Below are positions 14,142 through 21,043 of a stretch of DNA of 23,412 nucleotides, piece after piece. The DNA is from a virus: the IMG/VR virus record IMGVR_UViG_3300026512_000061, positions 1-23,412 of that record; one strand, given 5' to 3'. Made by a program: the position numbers and the translations under genes. Below the pieces are notes generated by a model that did not search any database, had not been told where the DNA came from, and saw nothing but the letters and a program-made list of their open reading frames with translations. Numbering within the stretch: position 1 is the stretch's first letter; each line of letters starts with the position of its first letter.

Positions 14142-14634
14142 CTTCTTTATATTTATTTTCATCTATTTCTTCAAATCTTATCTTATCAAAAATTATTTTT
14201 AACCCTTTTAATTTTTTAAATAGATCTTCAGGACCAATATCTTCTGGCAAATCATAATATAATGTTAAATGCGGGATATATTTATCATAATCAAAGGAAG
14301 CTCCTTTTTTAATCCACTGATTAAACAATTCTTCACATTTAGGACATTCTAATATCAATACAAAACTTCTTCCATAATTTGGACTTTCAAAAATTGTCCA
14401 ATCTTTAACAACAGCTTCACAAGAATATGGAAGATCTTTCATATCTAAAATTTTTTTCTGAATTTCTACAGGCTTTTTAGAATAAACTATTGTTGTATGA
14501 TATTCATCATTAAAATCTTTCGGTTTTGGGAGTAATTCATCAATTTTTAATTCTGTTTTACTATCAACTAATACTGCACAATAGAGAGGAAGCTTAACTT
14601 TTTCAGATAATTCTTCAATAATTTCTTTTATCAT
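14134..14634 (-). CDS. 2H phosphodiesterase, Acb1-like (possible anti-CBASS nuclease)
   Basis: The 166-residue protein carries the two histidine motifs of 2H phosphoesterases: YHTTIVYS (H46, T48) and PHLTLYY (H122, T124). Enzymes of this fold cleave cyclic phosphodiester bonds. Among them, T4 gene 57B product Acb1 (about 150 residues, paired HxT motifs near 44 and 113) destroys cyclic oligonucleotide signals of CBASS defence. Size, motif spacing (76 against about 69) and the YS-x-x-PV context after the first motif fit Acb1. The alternative is a 2'-5' RNA ligase/cyclic phosphodiesterase acting with the nearby RNA ligase and nucleotidyltransferases in RNA repair. The 2H call is firm; the choice between these roles is inference. 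Confidence 0.8.
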   Translation of the reverse strand: MIKEIIEELSEKVKLPLYCAVLVDSKTELKIDELLPKPKDFNDEYHTTIVYSKKPVEIQKKILDMKDLPYSCEAVVKDWTIFESPNYGRSFVLILECPKCEELFNQWIKKGASFDYDKYIPHLTLYYDLPEDIGPEDLFKKLKGLKIIFDKIRFEEIDENKYKEDS

Positions 14635-14645
14635 TTTCTTGCCCT

Positions 14646-14831
14646 TTATAAATTTTCTTCTAATTTTTTGATTATTTCTTTTATTTTTTCATACTGTGTA
14701 TATTCATCTATTTCTTCTTCATCATTTAATGTAAGCATATAATAGATGTCAAGTTTTTCAGTCAAAACTCTTTTTGCCAAATCTTCTAAAGCGAAAAGGA
14801 CTAAATCCTTTTCAAATTTTGTAAATTTCAT
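14646..14831 (-). CDS. Hypothetical protein, 61 aa
   Basis: Not recognised. A small acidic helical protein: helix FEKDLVLFALEDLAKRVLTE, an acidic turn (NDEEEIDEYTQ) and helix YEKIKEIIKKLEE. It lies three bases after the YqeY-like gene and 11 before the 2H phosphodiesterase gene, so it belongs to the same operon. Similar small helical proteins are common in phage accessory regions. Confidence 0.65.
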   Translation of the reverse strand: MKFTKFEKDLVLFALEDLAKRVLTEKLDIYYMLTLNDEEEIDEYTQYEKIKEIIKKLEENL

Positions 14832-14834
14832 TTT

Positions 14835-15239
14835 TCAGCCTTTCATCATATCCTTTACAATTTGACTTGCTTCTTTCATATTGACTGGATGTTTTTTAAG
14901 TTCTTGCATAATTTGCCCAAAATTATAATTTTCTGCTAAGCACTTTTCTACAATTTCAATAATTTCATTTTTATCCAATTCTTTTGGAAGTATCTGCTTA
15001 GCTAGGTCTTTAACAAATTTTAATTCATCTTCAACTGGCATAAAATTTGCTCTTGCATCTTCGAGCTGTTTAAGATATTTTTTAATTCCTTTTTGAATAT
15101 GAACTTCTGATACTTTTTCATTTTTCTCTTTAGCTATTTTTTCTATTGTATCAATTATCATCATAAGTGAATTTGATTTTATTTTATTCTTTTCTTTTTT
15201 AGCTTTTAAAAGCTCTTTTTTAAGATTTTGTAATGTCAT
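14835..15239 (-). CDS. YqeY/GatB-like protein
   Basis: A 134-residue protein with the GatB/YqeY pattern: LKKELLKAKKEKNKIKSNSLMMI at the N-terminus, an EIVEKCLAE helix after ILPKELDKNEI (the LP-x-x-L-x-x-EI motif), and a C-terminal FGQIMQELKKHPVNMKEASQIVKDMM that matches the usual MG-x-VMK and ASQIVK segments. In GatB this domain contacts tRNA during amidation; the function of free YqeY proteins is not known. Placed beside RNA ligase and nucleotidyltransferases, a tRNA-related role is reasonable but unproved. AAAAGGAGA precedes the ATG. Confidence 0.8.
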   Translation of the reverse strand: MTLQNLKKELLKAKKEKNKIKSNSLMMIIDTIEKIAKEKNEKVSEVHIQKGIKKYLKQLEDARANFMPVEDELKFVKDLAKQILPKELDKNEIIEIVEKCLAENYNFGQIMQELKKHPVNMKEASQIVKDMMKG

Positions 15240-15251
15240 CTTATTCTCCTT

Positions 15252-15500
15252 TTATTTATAAATCAATTTATCATCATATCGTATTTCTCCACCATAATGG
15301 CTGTTTTGACCTAATTCTTCACCACAATTTTTACAAACATAAAAATAAAATGCATTTCCATTAATATTTTTCTCAATTTCATTTACTAAAGAATGAAAAG
15401 TTTCTGAAGAATATCCACATTTTTTACACATAATTTTTGAATATGATTCAGGTGGCAATGTAATCCACAATTTACCGTCTTTATCTTTTTTTATTACCAT
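15252..15500 (-). CDS. Small zinc-ribbon protein
   Basis: An 82-residue protein from the preferred ATG. Two knuckles, MCKKCG and VCKNCG, about 30 residues apart form a probable zinc ribbon. The start at 15500 overlaps the stop of the upstream gene as TAATG, which suggests translational coupling; TTG at 15512 or GTG at 15509 would add a few residues and lack a better ribosome binding site. The role is unknown; such ribbons bind nucleic acid or proteins. Confidence 0.7.
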   Translation of the reverse strand: MVIKKDKDGKLWITLPPESYSKIMCKKCGYSSETFHSLVNEIEKNINGNAFYFYVCKNCGEELGQNSHYGGEIRYDDKLIYK

Positions 15501-15832
15501 TACTTGCACCAATAAATTTTTGTTATATTTGGATATTCAGAAAGTAATGGAAGTCTATAACCCAATGTATGGACTTTACAAACTTTTTTACCCATCATTT
15601 CATTTTGTAAATCACTTGAATTAAATTTACCAATAAGCCACCTGTCAATATTTGAAAATACACCTTCTTTAGTAAAAACTTTATAACATGTGTATTCACC
15701 CGTAATATTTGAAACAGACTTAATATGGATAACTCTATCTTTTCCATTTGTGTAATGTAAAGGAATAGAGCCGATGCTTATAAACAAAATAAAAATTAAA
15801 ATTAAAATTAATTCTATATCTGCTTTTCTCAT
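15500..15832 (-). CDS. Membrane-anchored small protein (DUF1523-like pattern)
   Basis: The 110-residue product has one N-terminal hydrophobic helix (IELILILIFILFISIGSIPL, about 6-25) after a short basic start (MRKAD), then a predicted exported domain. The segment KFNSSDLQNEMMGKKV-CKV and LGYRLPLLSEYPNIT recalls small membrane-bound phage and bacterial proteins that share a KFNSSD and GWR-x-P-x-LS-x-YPNI pattern. The start forms a TAATG overlap with the RNA ligase stop and its AAGGA lies inside the ligase gene end. The function is unknown; an inner-membrane anchored periplasmic role is likely if the helix is uncleaved. Confidence 0.65.
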   Translation of the reverse strand: MRKADIELILILIFILFISIGSIPLHYTNGKDRVIHIKSVSNITGEYTCYKVFTKEGVFSNIDRWLIGKFNSSDLQNEMMGKKVCKVHTLGYRLPLLSEYPNITKIYWCK

Positions 15833-16845
15833 TATACTGTCCTTTTCATGAAATCTCTGATAAAATCTTGAGCTTGTTTTTGAGCATATCTTTGAATAAG
15901 TTTTTTAGAGCCTTTTTCAAGCTTTTCAAAATCAGGATTGTCTTTTTTGAAATCATCTAATGCATCTTGGAAAAATAAACCTGCAACTTTACCAAATTGT
16001 TTCCATTCAAGTTTAACATCTCCTTTACTTAAAAGATTTTGAATTCTATTTACTTCAAAATATCTGCTAATTTCATCCACCCACTTTCTTTCTTCATCAT
16101 TAAGATTTAAATTTTTAGTATTTTTTGGTTTTTTAATTCTACCTTTTTCTTTGAATTTATTGTTTTTATTTTTAAGAATTACCCTTTCGCCATTAGGAAA
16201 ATACTCTGTATTTATAGGCTTAATGACATTTCCTTCAGATATATTATTTTCTATAGGTTCTAAACCATACAATTCAGGAACTTTGGTTTGATATTCATTA
16301 GGAAAATTTAAACAATCAGTAAATGTTCCTCGAAAAAGTTCTGGAACCGTCTTAAAACCAAACATTTTTGAAAGTTCTTTCACTATATCCCAATCTAAAT
16401 AATAAGGTGTATTTTTATCCCAAATCATTATATCAAAAACAATAAAATCAGTAAATGGAATATAATGAACTTCTCTTTGAATTCTAGTATATCCCTTTTC
16501 AGTTTGATCATTATAAATTCCACCAAAGTGCTCACCAAAAATCTGTATTCTCGGAATATTATAAATGTTTTGAAGATAATTAGTTAATTTTAACACTTTA
16601 TCTTTATATTTTTCATACATAATATCAGCATCGAAAAATTTTTCAAGCTCTTCATTAGAAAGAATAGATGTTCTTTTAAAAGCTTGCACAATATTTCCAC
16701 CACAAATGAATCCAAAGTTAGATCCATGAACTTTCTCTGTAACAACCCATTCTATATCTTTATCTCCAAAACCATGCTGATAAATTCTTTCTATTTCTTT
16801 TTCTCTATAGGAATTTTCAATTGAATCATATTTTTTGAATTCCAT
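15832..16845 (-). CDS. rnlB: RNA ligase 2 family (T4 Rnl2-like)
   Basis: Seals nicks in double-stranded RNA through an adenylated lysine. The 337-residue protein (T4 Rnl2: 334) shows the nucleotidyltransferase motifs in order: I, TEKVHGSNFGF with the adenylated K38; III, QIFGEHFGG; IIIa, FIVFDIMIW; IV, SEGNVIKPI; V, ERVILKNKNNKF. A C-terminal helical domain follows, as in Rnl2. It is the first gene behind the promoter at 16870 and leads the operon ending with the 2H phosphodiesterase. Together with the RlaP and CCA-like genes it probably repairs RNAs cut by host defence nucleases. Confidence 0.92.
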   Translation of the reverse strand: MEFKKYDSIENSYREKEIERIYQHGFGDKDIEWVVTEKVHGSNFGFICGGNIVQAFKRTSILSNEELEKFFDADIMYEKYKDKVLKLTNYLQNIYNIPRIQIFGEHFGGIYNDQTEKGYTRIQREVHYIPFTDFIVFDIMIWDKNTPYYLDWDIVKELSKMFGFKTVPELFRGTFTDCLNFPNEYQTKVPELYGLEPIENNISEGNVIKPINTEYFPNGERVILKNKNNKFKEKGRIKKPKNTKNLNLNDEERKWVDEISRYFEVNRIQNLLSKGDVKLEWKQFGKVAGLFFQDALDDFKKDNPDFEKLEKGSKKLIQRYAQKQAQDFIRDFMKRTV

Positions 16846-16869
16846 TTTGACTCCTTTTTCTTTTATATA

Positions 16870-16898
16870 ATTATAATATATTTTCAGTCAAAAGTAAA
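16870..16898 (-). promoter_or_regulatory. Promoter, TTTACT-N17-TATAAT, for the RNA ligase operon
   Basis: TTTACTTTT begins at 16898 on the minus strand and TATAAT is at 16870-16875, spacer 17. The flanking 16899-17001 is very AT-rich with a TATATA run and no gene. Confidence 0.85.
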
Positions 16899-17001
16899 TA
16901 ATTTATATCTTTATACACATTTTATATATTATATATATATTTTACTGAAAAAATTCTATTTTCATCTCCAAAAAAGATTACAAGTATAAATATTATTAAA
17001 A

Positions 17002-17610
17002 CTAACCCAGCAAACATCTTCCATCCTTATCAAATCTAAGTATATTAACATAACTTTTAATATACATACCATCCTCATAGTTATCATCTTCTAAAAGGCA
17101 TATAGCATCTATATACTTTTTTCTCCACATATTACAACAGCTTATATTTGAAAATTCTTCTACCTTATTATATAAAGCTTTTTTAGTTATAAATTCCACA
17201 TTTCTATTTCCAAAATGTTTTTCTGCTAAAATAGAATAAAGCTCTTTCATTTTATCAGAAAATTGTTTATAATTATTTTTTGAATATATTATATAAACTT
17301 TATTAAAATGTTGTTTTGTATATAATTCACATAAATGATCTAATTCTTCTTCTAATTTCTTTTTTGTTTCCTCTAAGGTTTCTTTCATTGATATAATTAC
17401 ATCATCTTCTACTTTAGGAATAATTTCTAAATCATCATCAATTTGCTGTATTTTCTTTTTTATTTCTTTTATTTGTTTTTCTAATTTGATAATTTGTGGT
17501 GATTTTTTTAGGGGTTTCCTTGATTTTTTAATTGTCTTATAAATTTCTACAATTAAAAAATAAACACCTATTAAAAATCCTAAAACTATAAAACCAATTA
17601 AAAGACTCAT
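17002..17610 (-). CDS. Membrane-anchored coiled-coil protein, 202 aa
   Basis: Not recognised. It opens with a hydrophobic helix (about 3-24, LLIGFIVLGFLIGVYFLIVE), followed by a long charged coiled coil (about 27-98) and a compact C-terminal domain with several aromatic residues and CC in NISCCNMW. The layout suggests an inner-membrane anchor with a cytoplasmic domain. Its start overlaps the upstream coiled-coil gene by four bases (ATGA), so the two proteins are probably made together and may interact. Confidence 0.75.
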   Translation of the reverse strand: MSLLIGFIVLGFLIGVYFLIVEIYKTIKKSRKPLKKSPQIIKLEKQIKEIKKKIQQIDDDLEIIPKVEDDVIISMKETLEETKKKLEEELDHLCELYTKQHFNKVYIIYSKNNYKQFSDKMKELYSILAEKHFGNRNVEFITKKALYNKVEEFSNISCCNMWRKKYIDAICLLEDDNYEDGMYIKSYVNILRFDKDGRCLLG

Positions 17611-18320
17611 TTTTTCATTCCTTTAAGTTCTTCATTGAGATTTTCAAGTTTTTCAAAATAAAGCTTTTTAGCATCTGAATATTTCTTTTTAAGTTCAATA
17701 TTTCTTTGCTTCATTTGTTTGTGGTATTCAATATCAACGGAATTGATTATTTTTTGTGTTGAATCTGTAACCAAAGCATCAATAATTTTAGCATTTTGTT
17801 TTTCAAGCTTTTTTGAATAAACCTCTAATTCAATAACATTATCTATTAAAAGATTTAAAGCCTTTAATGATGTATTAATGGTTAATCTATTTTTTATAGT
17901 TCTTTCGATAAAAGGAAGAGCCTTTTCAAGTTTTGTTAATGTTGTTCCTATTAATTCAATTAAAATAGGAATTTGATTTGTCAACAACTCACTATTTTCA
18001 ACAAATTTTGTTCTCAAATTAACAAGCAATTCCATATCAACATTCGGATTTGATTCAATTTTATCAATCTGTTCTTGAATTTTATGATTTTCTTGCTTCA
18101 ATTCTACATTTAATTGCTCAAGAATTTGTTGATGTCCTATTAAATCATTTCTTTTTTGATACAAATAAGACAAAGCTACTTCTAAATCCTTAAATTCATT
18201 TTTAGGGAATATCTTATAAGCTAATTTTTTAATTAGTGTCCTATGAACAATTTTATCAAGATTAAGATTTATATCTTGAGCCGTTTTTTCTATTTCTGTT
18301 GATAATTTAGTGAATTCCAT
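17607..18320 (-). CDS. Coiled-coil protein, 237 aa
   Basis: A nearly all-helical, charged protein without cysteine or membrane segments. Heptad-like stretches span about 75-110 and 195-235. The middle (FIERTIKNRLTINTSLKALNL and the segment after it) faintly recalls TelA-like toxic-anion-resistance proteins, but this is too weak to name it. It is translationally coupled to the membrane-anchored coiled-coil gene downstream. No promoter of the common type is near; it belongs to the operon from 19796. Confidence 0.7.
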   Translation of the reverse strand: MEFTKLSTEIEKTAQDINLNLDKIVHRTLIKKLAYKIFPKNEFKDLEVALSYLYQKRNDLIGHQQILEQLNVELKQENHKIQEQIDKIESNPNVDMELLVNLRTKFVENSELLTNQIPILIELIGTTLTKLEKALPFIERTIKNRLTINTSLKALNLLIDNVIELEVYSKKLEKQNAKIIDALVTDSTQKIINSVDIEYHKQMKQRNIELKKKYSDAKKLYFEKLENLNEELKGMKK

Positions 18321-18356
18321 TTATTACTCCTTGCTATATTTCAACTCATTAATTTA

Positions 18357-18641
18357 CTATTTGTTCCTCTCAAATCTATTACAACCAAAATCTTCAGTTA
18401 CAAACATTCCATCTTCAGCAATAATAGAATTTTTTGGATTAACACACCAAAATTCATCTTCATATTGTCCTTTATGTTTCCACTTGCAATTCTTACAAAG
18501 CCTATTTTCAAAATCATTATAAATTTGACTAATTAATTCATCAACTTCCACTAAATCAACCAACTCTTTATTTGTTTCTATTTTTCCTGAATAACTTCTC
18601 ATTTTCTTATATAGAAAATTTGACGCTTCTTTTCTTGTCAT
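18357..18641 (-). CDS. Small cysteine-containing phage protein, 94 aa
   Basis: N-terminal helices are followed by CKNCKW (C49, C52), FWCVNP (C66) and EDFGCNRF (C87), a four-cysteine zinc-binding pattern common in small phage proteins of unknown function. AGGAG lies before the ATG. It is located in a string of accessory genes between two zinc-rich or membrane genes. Confidence 0.72.
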   Translation of the reverse strand: MTRKEASNFLYKKMRSYSGKIETNKELVDLVEVDELISQIYNDFENRLCKNCKWKHKGQYEDEFWCVNPKNSIIAEDGMFVTEDFGCNRFERNK

Positions 18642-18682
18642 TTTATTTTTCTCCTTTCAAATCATTCAGAGAAACTTAATTT

Positions 18683-18907
18683 TTACTTACACATAGGGCA
18701 ATATCCAAGTCCCTCTTCATCCTCAAATTCAACATAACCGCATGTTTCGCATACAAATGTAGCTTTAGCATATCTTCCTTCACCTTCACATTTTATAAAA
18801 GAATTTATTTCTCCAGCACCGTCACACTCAAGACATTTTACTATGCCTTGGTATTTTTTTCCGTAAACTTCATAAATTCCCTTTCCTCCGCAATGTATGC
18901 AAACCAT
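18683..18907 (-). CDS. DnaJ-type zinc-finger protein, 74 aa
   Basis: The small protein consists almost wholly of zinc knuckles: CIHCGGKG (C3, C6) and CLECDGAG (C25, C28) match the CxxCxGxG repeats of DnaJ, and CETCG (C53, C56) with CPMC (C70, C73) form a second site. There is no J domain. Such stand-alone fingers may bind unfolded proteins or nucleic acid. It lies two bases after the 205-aa gene and has AAGGAG before its ATG. Confidence 0.75.
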   Translation of the reverse strand: MVCIHCGGKGIYEVYGKKYQGIVKCLECDGAGEINSFIKCEGEGRYAKATFVCETCGYVEFEDEEGLGYCPMCK

Positions 18908-18909
18908 TT

Positions 18910-19527
18910 TTATTCTCCTTCTAAATCAAATCTACCTGAATTTAAAATATCACAAATCTTCTGAGCATCTTCCTCTGTTCTAAAATAAACATCAAATGTT
19001 CGACCCACTGCGTCTCCTGTAGTGAAATAATTTTTGTCAACAATATCAAAAGAAATCCTCCATTTTCGCTCTCTGCTTCGTTCAAACACAAAACCTCTAC
19101 TATTGGGGCATTCTTGGTCCCTTAAAGCTAATAATCTTGTATATCTTTTTATTTGTCTTAATGCAATTTCTGCTGTCCCTCTATCGTTCCTAAATAAACC
19201 ATTCTCATTGGTATAATCACTTATTCTTGCGTCCTTAAACTCTTCGTCATCATCAACATCATTATCATTTAAACAAATTAGAAATTTATTTTCTTTTAAT
19301 TCAATCTTAGACTTTTCTGGGGTTTCAAATTTAACTTCATCACGGAAAAGAGTTTGATTAGAGCAGTTATTAGGTTTTCCGTCAAAGGTAAAATTATCAA
19401 ATTTACCATTTAAAAATTTAACAGAAAAAGTAGGAATTAGTCTATACTTTATTTTAGTCACAACTCCCCATCCAAATCTAATATCCCATACGCTATCACC
19501 TACTTTAAATCTATCAAGATAAGCCAT
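18910..19527 (-). CDS. Accessory protein with duplicated VWD-GWG domain, 205 aa
   Basis: The N-terminal 75 residues (MAYLDRFKVGDSVWDIRFGWG to NQTLFRDEVKF) are paralogous to the whole neighbouring 75-aa protein. The fold looks like a small SH3-like or KOW-like beta barrel (GDSVWDI-x-x-GWG-x-V). The C-terminal part has WRISFDIVDKNYF and FDVYFRTEEDAQKICDILN, a phage accessory pattern often seen at the end of such proteins. The function is unknown. The ribosome binding site is AAAGGAGA. Confidence 0.7.
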   Translation of the reverse strand: MAYLDRFKVGDSVWDIRFGWGVVTKIKYRLIPTFSVKFLNGKFDNFTFDGKPNNCSNQTLFRDEVKFETPEKSKIELKENKFLICLNDNDVDDDEEFKDARISDYTNENGLFRNDRGTAEIALRQIKRYTRLLALRDQECPNSRGFVFERSRERKWRISFDIVDKNYFTTGDAVGRTFDVYFRTEEDAQKICDILNSGRFDLEGE

Positions 19528-19538
19528 TTTAATCTCCT

Positions 19539-19766
19539 TTAATTATATTTTCTTTTAGGGGCTTTAAATTTAACTTCGTCCCAAAACAATGTTTGGTTTA
19601 ACTCTTTATGCGTTTTTCCTTCAAAGTTGTAAAAAACTCTGTATTCGTCAATTAAGTCATATCGAACTTTAAATCCTATGCCCAAATCAACTTCAAAACA
19701 CGTTCCCCATCCATATTCTAAACTCCAAACTTTATTGCCTTCTTTAATTCCGTCAAAATAAGCCAT
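19539..19766 (-). CDS. Small VWD-GWG domain protein, 75 aa (paralogue of next gene)
   Basis: MAYFDGIKEGNKVWSLEYGWG through NQTLFWDEVKFKAPK shares its plan with the N-terminal domain of the 205-aa protein 12 bases downstream, so the pair arose by tandem duplication of the domain. It is predicted to be a small beta protein of unknown role. It is the first gene behind the promoter at 19796 and has AAAGGAGTTAAA before its ATG. Confidence 0.75.
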   Translation of the reverse strand: MAYFDGIKEGNKVWSLEYGWGTCFEVDLGIGFKVRYDLIDEYRVFYNFEGKTHKELNQTLFWDEVKFKAPKRKYN

Positions 19767-19795
19767 TTTAACTCCTTTGTTGTTTTTATAAACTA

Positions 19796-19824
19796 ATTAT
19801 ATAATAAATTTCAAGAAAAGTAAA
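19796..19824 (-). promoter_or_regulatory. Promoter, TTTACT-N17-TATAAT, for the accessory operon
   Basis: TTTACTTTT begins at 19824 on the minus strand and TATAAT is at 19796-19801, spacer 17. It would serve the genes from 19766 down to about 17002. Confidence 0.85.
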
Positions 19825-19847
19825 TAGTTTAAGGAAAATTTAAGAAT
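19816..19847 (-). repeat. 32-base direct repeat, copy 2 (promoter upstream half)
   Basis: Identical to 14110-14141. Here it is wholly intergenic, between the promoter box and the stop of the 120-aa gene. Confidence 0.85.
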
Positions 19848-19855
19848 TATTAAAT

Positions 19856-20218
19856 CTAAACTCCCATTTCTAATTTTTGCCATTCTATAAATAGTTTAAT
19901 ATCCCATCTAAAGCTTTCGATGTTCTTTAAGTGTTTTTCTAAATAATCAAGTTCATTTTCAAGCTCTTTTAATTTATATTTTAGTTCAATATATTCTTTA
20001 TCTCTTTCAATAAAATCTTTTATTTCATTCTGTTTAAGTGTCATAGGAAAATCATTCTTATAATAAAGATATCTTTCTGTCCAAAGAGAATCAAGCTCTT
20101 TTGAAACCTTTATCAATTCATAACGTTTGTGTTTAATCTCTCTTAAAACTTTTTCATATTCATTAGCTATATCTTTTAATTTATCTTTTATATTAGTATT
20201 ATTTAGAGTAAAATCCAT
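19856..20218 (-). CDS. Coiled-coil protein, 120 aa
   Basis: Not recognised. Almost entirely charged helix: heptad-like runs at about 10-50 and 70-105 with an aromatic spacer (SLWTERYLYYKNDF). There are no cysteine, membrane or catalytic motifs. It starts two bases after the methyltransferase stop and ends with TAG; it is the last gene of the uvsW-methyltransferase operon. Confidence 0.7.
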   Translation of the reverse strand: MDFTLNNTNIKDKLKDIANEYEKVLREIKHKRYELIKVSKELDSLWTERYLYYKNDFPMTLKQNEIKDFIERDKEYIELKYKLKELENELDYLEKHLKNIESFRWDIKLFIEWQKLEMGV

Positions 20219-20220
20219 TT

Positions 20221-21042
20221 TTAATCCTTTAATATATTAACAAGTATTTCAATAATTTTATTTTTAGATTTTTGTTTTTTCATAATATATATATTATCTC
20301 CATAAAAATTACCATATCCGCCTTTAAGTTGTCTGTAATAATTCAAATTATAATTTTTAGCATCTTTTCCTTTAGTTTCTCCATAATCTTTAATAATATG
20401 TTGTTTTAGAATATATCCTTTTTTCAAAACAATATATTTTAATAATTCACCAAGTTCTATTTCTTCAGAATTTTTATATAAATTCCCACAACATAAAATA
20501 AAATAGCCATCTTTTTCAACATGTTTATCAACATTATCTACTACTTCTTTCCACCATTTTAAAAATTCTTTTAATGTTTGTTTATTACTTCCATCATTAT
20601 CTTTATTAGTATATTTTACTATATCCCAGTATGGCGGATGTGCTAAAACCATTTTTACCTTTGTTCCAGGATTAAAAATTCTTGTATCAGCCTTTACAAT
20701 AAAATCTCTTTTTGGCTCTAAATCGTTTATAATGCATTTTCTTCCTAAATAAGTTGCAACATCATAATCAATTCCGCTTCCACCAAATATACTCCAAATT
20801 ATATCATTCTTTTTAGTAAAACGCATAATCATCTGATATGGTATTTCTTTTATCCAAATACCGTGATGTCCTTGAATAATTTCCTTTGGTGGTTCTGGAA
20901 TTTCAGGTCTTTTAGGAATTTTCCAATGACCGAATATTGGATTATCGCTTAATGTTGTCAACCATCGGGCATTTGTTGTAATATCTCCAATATATTGTCT
21001 CCAATTTTCTAAATCTAAATCGCAGTGTTTAGGCATTTTCAT
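20221..21042 (-). CDS. DNA methyltransferase (N4-cytosine/N6-adenine type)
   Basis: Transfers a methyl group from S-adenosylmethionine to a base amino group. The 273-residue protein has motif I-like IFGGSGIDYDVATYLGRK (85-102; G87, G88, G90) followed by INDLEP with the acidic residue that binds the cofactor ribose, and catalytic motif IV as LAHPPYWD (133-140), with HPPY in place of the common (D/N/S)PP(Y/W). Motif I precedes motif IV. No restriction enzyme gene is adjacent, so it is an orphan methyltransferase that could protect phage DNA from restriction or mark it. It begins one base after the uvsW fragment stop. Confidence 0.85.
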   Translation of the reverse strand: MKMPKHCDLDLENWRQYIGDITTNARWLTTLSDNPIFGHWKIPKRPEIPEPPKEIIQGHHGIWIKEIPYQMIMRFTKKNDIIWSIFGGSGIDYDVATYLGRKCIINDLEPKRDFIVKADTRIFNPGTKVKMVLAHPPYWDIVKYTNKDNDGSNKQTLKEFLKWWKEVVDNVDKHVEKDGYFILCCGNLYKNSEEIELGELLKYIVLKKGYILKQHIIKDYGETKGKDAKNYNLNYYRQLKGGYGNFYGDNIYIMKKQKSKNKIIEILVNILKD

Positions 21043-21043
21043 T

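Noticed and set aside
15501-15512. TTG or GTG start for the zinc-ribbon protein
   Set aside because: ATG at 15500 forms the same TAATG coupling as its neighbour at 15832; the alternatives add only four residues or fewer and have no better ribosome binding site.
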